Part shown: positions 61,906 through 64,000 of the stretch, one piece after another
Layout of the letters: each line of letters opens with the position of its first letter
Position numbering within the stretch: position 1 is the stretch's first letter
Assembly (NCBI RefSeq): GCF_902712855.1
Contig: NZ_LR743508.1
Span: 1,364,001-1,428,000, forward strand
Origin: Variovorax paradoxus
Lineage (GTDB): Bacteria > Pseudomonadota > Gammaproteobacteria > Burkholderiales > Burkholderiaceae_C
Direction of reading: 5' to 3'
DNA: 64,000 bases
Made by a program: the position numbers and the translations under genes
Notes under the pieces: model-generated
What the model was told of the DNA's origin: nothing
What the model saw: the letters and a program-made list of their open reading frames with translations, nothing else
Database searches by the model: none

Positions 61906-62957
61906 CCTACCTCGCCAAGCCCAGGCTGCGGCACCCCACGCTGGCCACCAACAAGGTGGGCTACACGCGGCGCGACTACGAGGGCAAGATCTCGACGCTG
62001 TGCGCCGGCTGCGGCCACGACTCGATCTCCGCCGCCATCATCGAGGCGTGCTGGGAGCTCGACATCGAGCCGCACCGCGTGGCCAAGCTCTCGGGCATCG
62101 GCTGCAGCTCGAAGACGCCCGACTATTTCCTCGGCGCGTCGCACGGCTTCAACACGGTCCACGGGCGCATGCCCAGCGTGCTGACCGGCGCCAACCTGGC
62201 CAACCGCGACCTGCTGTACCTGGGCGTCTCCGGCGATGGCGACTCCGCCTCCATCGGCCTGGGCCAGTTCGCGCACGCCATGCGGCGCGGCGTGCGCATG
62301 GCCTACATCGTGGAGAACAACGGCGTCTACGGGCTGACCAAGGGCCAGTTCTCGGCGACGGCCGACCAGGGCTCCAAGAGCAAGAAGGGCGTGGTCAACA
62401 CCGACAGCCCGGTGGACCTCGTCGCGATGGCGCTGCAATTGGGCGCCAGCTACGTGGGGCGCGGGTTCTCGGGCAACAAGGCGCAGCTGGTGCCGCTCAT
62501 CAAGGGGGCGATCAGCCACGGCGGCTCGGCGTTCATCGACGTCATCAGCCCGTGCATCGCGTTCAACAACCACCCCGGCAGCACCAAGAGCTACGACTAC
62601 GTGCGCGAGCACAACGAGGCGGTGAGCCGCATCGACTTCATCAGCGGCCGCGACGAGATCACCATCGATCAGGGACCGGGCGAGGTGGTGGACGTGCGCC
62701 AGCACGACGGCACGCTGCTGCGCCTGCGCAGCCTGCACCCCGACTACAACCCCGGCGACCGCTACGCCGCGATGGCCTACATGCAGCGGCACCAGGAGAT
62801 GGGCGAGGTGGTGACCGGGCTGCTGTACGTCGATCCGCTGGCCACCGACCTGCACACCGCGCTGAACACCAGCGACCGGCCGCTCAATGCGCTGGACGCC
62901 GGCGAGCTGTGCCCCGGCGCCAAGGCGCTGGCGAGGCTCAACGACTCCTTGCGCTGA
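61902..62957 (+). CDS. korB: 2-oxoacid:ferredoxin oxidoreductase, beta (TPP) subunit
   Basis: A 351-residue TPP-binding subunit. CAGCGHDS, GIGCSSKTPDYF, GDGDSASIGLGQFAHAMRRG and VENNGVYGLTKGQ (the TPP motif) are all present. It forms the active site with the alpha domain of KorA. It overlaps korA by four bases (ATGA). The [4Fe-4S] cluster Cys set of the beta subunit includes those of CAGCG and IGCSS. Confidence 0.93.
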   Translation: MTYLAKPRLRHPTLATNKVGYTRRDYEGKISTLCAGCGHDSISAAIIEACWELDIEPHRVAKLSGIGCSSKTPDYFLGASHGFNTVHGRMPSVLTGANLANRDLLYLGVSGDGDSASIGLGQFAHAMRRGVRMAYIVENNGVYGLTKGQFSATADQGSKSKKGVVNTDSPVDLVAMALQLGASYVGRGFSGNKAQLVPLIKGAISHGGSAFIDVISPCIAFNNHPGSTKSYDYVREHNEAVSRIDFISGRDEITIDQGPGEVVDVRQHDGTLLRLRSLHPDYNPGDRYAAMAYMQRHQEMGEVVTGLLYVDPLATDLHTALNTSDRPLNALDAGELCPGAKALARLNDSLR

Positions 62958-63002
62958 GGCGCCGTCGGCGGCACCATTGGCGCTCCTTCAGGAGGGCGCA
63001 CC

Positions 63003-63440
63003 ATGGCCGAGCGCACCGTTTTCCAATCGATCTCGCGCACGCACGTGATCAGCCTGGGCCCGCAGGCCAGCGTGCGCGACGCCGCCTGCGTCATGACGCG
63101 CGCCAACTGCGGCAGCGTGCTCGTCATGGAGCTGCCCGACATCCTGCTGGGCATCCTCACCGAGCGCGACCTCATGACCCGCGTGCTGGCCAAGGGGCTC
63201 GACCCCGACCGCACGCCGGTGCGCGAGGCCATGACGCCCAACCCGATCTGCATTCCGCCCGAGACGCTGGTGTCCGACGCGGTGGCGATGATGCTCGAGC
63301 GCGGATTCCGGCACCTGCCGCTGGTGGCGGGCGCGAAGATCCTCGGCGTGTTCTCGGTGCGCGATGCGCTGCCGCGCGAGATCGGCGCAGCGGTCAGCCT
63401 GAGCGAGTTCCGCGAGCAGGTGAACGACGCGCTGGGGTAG
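63003..63440 (+). CDS. CBS-domain protein
   Basis: A 145-residue protein with two CBS motifs: DAACVMTRANCGSVLVME with ILTERDL, and DAVAMMLERGFRHLPLVAG with VFSVRDAL. Paired CBS modules bind adenosine nucleotides and regulate partner activities. GGAGG lies before ATG 63003. It sits 45 bp after korB on the same strand and could sense energy state for the kor operon. Confidence 0.9.
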   Translation: MAERTVFQSISRTHVISLGPQASVRDAACVMTRANCGSVLVMELPDILLGILTERDLMTRVLAKGLDPDRTPVREAMTPNPICIPPETLVSDAVAMMLERGFRHLPLVAGAKILGVFSVRDALPREIGAAVSLSEFREQVNDALG

Positions 63441-63485
63441 CGCGCCGCGTTTTCTTGCCGGCGACCGGTGCCGGGCGGGACCGGA

Positions 63486-64000
63486 TCAGCCGCCGTTCGA
63501 TTCCTTCGCCGACTGGTGCTCCGCCAGCGGCACGAAGCGGCCCGTGTCCGTGTCCAGGGCTTCGATCGAGCCGGTTTCGATGTCGTAGACCCACCCGTGC
63601 AGCGTGAGCGCGCCCTGCGCCAGCGCGAGCGACACGGAAGGGTGCGTGCGCAGGTTGTTCAACTGGGCCACGACGTTGGCCCGCACCATGCCGTCCACGC
63701 GCGAGCGCTCGTCGGCATGGGGCTGCGCTTCGTTGATCATGCGGGCCGCATCCGAGTAGCGCAGCCAGCTCTTGACGGCCGGCATCGTGTCGAGGCAGGC
63801 GCACGTTGCGATCGCCTTCATGGCGCCGCAGTCGGAGTGCCCGCAGATGACGATGTCGCTCACCTTCAGGGCGGCGACCGCGAACTCGACGGTGGCCGAC
63901 ACGCCCCCGGGCTCGGGACCGAAGGACGGGACGATGTTGCCCGCATTCCTGATGACGAAAAGGTCGCCCGGTTCACGTTGTGTCACGAGCTCCGGCACCA
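63486..64000 (-). CDS. can: Beta-carbonic anhydrase (partial, cut by window end)
   Basis: 171 C-terminal residues of a beta-class carbonic anhydrase; the N-terminus with the first zinc Cys lies beyond the window. The visible motifs are LFVIRNAGNIV and the zinc-binding GHSDCGAM (His and Cys ligands). It catalyses CO2 hydration. The in-frame GTG at 63998 is an internal Val codon, not the start. Confidence 0.92.
   Translation of the reverse strand, partial: VPELVTQREPGDLFVIRNAGNIVPSFGPEPGGVSATVEFAVAALKVSDIVICGHSDCGAMKAIATCACLDTMPAVKSWLRYSDAARMINEAQPHADERSRVDGMVRANVVAQLNNLRTHPSVSLALAQGALTLHGWVYDIETGSIEALDTDTGRFVPLAEHQSAKESNGG

Noticed and set aside
1..64000. CRISPR arrays, tRNA/rRNA genes, insertion sequences, prophage or attachment sites
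   Set aside because: I found no regularly spaced repeats, cloverleaf-like tRNA ends, transposase motifs or phage structural genes anywhere in the window.

Overview
The window is a very GC-rich chromosomal segment (third codon positions almost always G or C) from a beta-proteobacterium, most likely Burkholderiales/Comamonadaceae of the Variovorax or Acidovorax type. The basis is inference from gene content: a Bug/TctC-type binding protein, a VanB-type reductase with a Rieske oxygenase, many acyl-CoA operons, lipoproteins with a glycine run after the lipobox cysteine, and TctC-FAH-regulator neighbourhoods. I see no tRNA, rRNA, CRISPR array, insertion sequence or prophage. About 60 genes fill nearly all of the DNA.

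Layout. 1-11 kb: surface and stress genes, namely two poly-Gly lipoproteins (one a phosphodiesterase-LamG protein), a class A beta-lactamase with a serine microsatellite, a DUF1266 protein, a MocR regulator divergent from a PaiB-like flavoprotein, the decayed remnant of a thioredoxin-like gene, an SDR, a bestrophin-like channel, TrhA and a lipoprotein GDPD. 11-19 kb: methyltransferase, macrodomain, a DUF2868/DUF3482-GTPase membrane pair, a 24-residue membrane protein, and an orphan pair of type VI secretion baseplate genes (tssE, tssF). 19-24 kb: regulator-target pairs with visible operators (TetR/VOC, LysR/DODA-type dioxygenase) and an exporter ABC protein.

24-30 kb: a GntR-controlled operon of FAH hydrolase, TctC-type binding protein, [2Fe-2S] and molybdopterin oxidoreductase subunits and a leaderless ModA-like protein; it looks like a catabolic module starting with hydroxylation of an unknown substrate. 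30-33 kb: glycosyltransferase, cytochrome b561 and hydrolase. 33-40.5 kb: a seven-gene acyl-CoA operon whose kinase, DUF6285 and acyl-CoA dehydrogenase trio resembles LvaABC of levulinate/4-hydroxyacid catabolism. 40.6-46 kb: a FecIRA-type iron uptake locus with a Fur-box-like site, an internal terminator before the receptor, and a divergent AraC regulator. 46-48 kb: a SLAC1/TehA channel and Mug glycosylase.

48-55 kb: an aromatic degradation operon (DLH-SnoaL fusion, reductase, Rieske oxygenase alpha and beta, isochorismatase-fold hydrolase lacking the usual cysteine, SDR) with a divergent LivJ-type binding protein. 55-64 kb: a histone H1-like protein, a 7TM-DISM diguanylate cyclase, a KorCAB-type 2-oxoacid:ferredoxin/NADP oxidoreductase operon interrupted by a REP pair that keeps ATGA junctions on both sides, a CBS protein, and a beta-carbonic anhydrase cut by the window edge.
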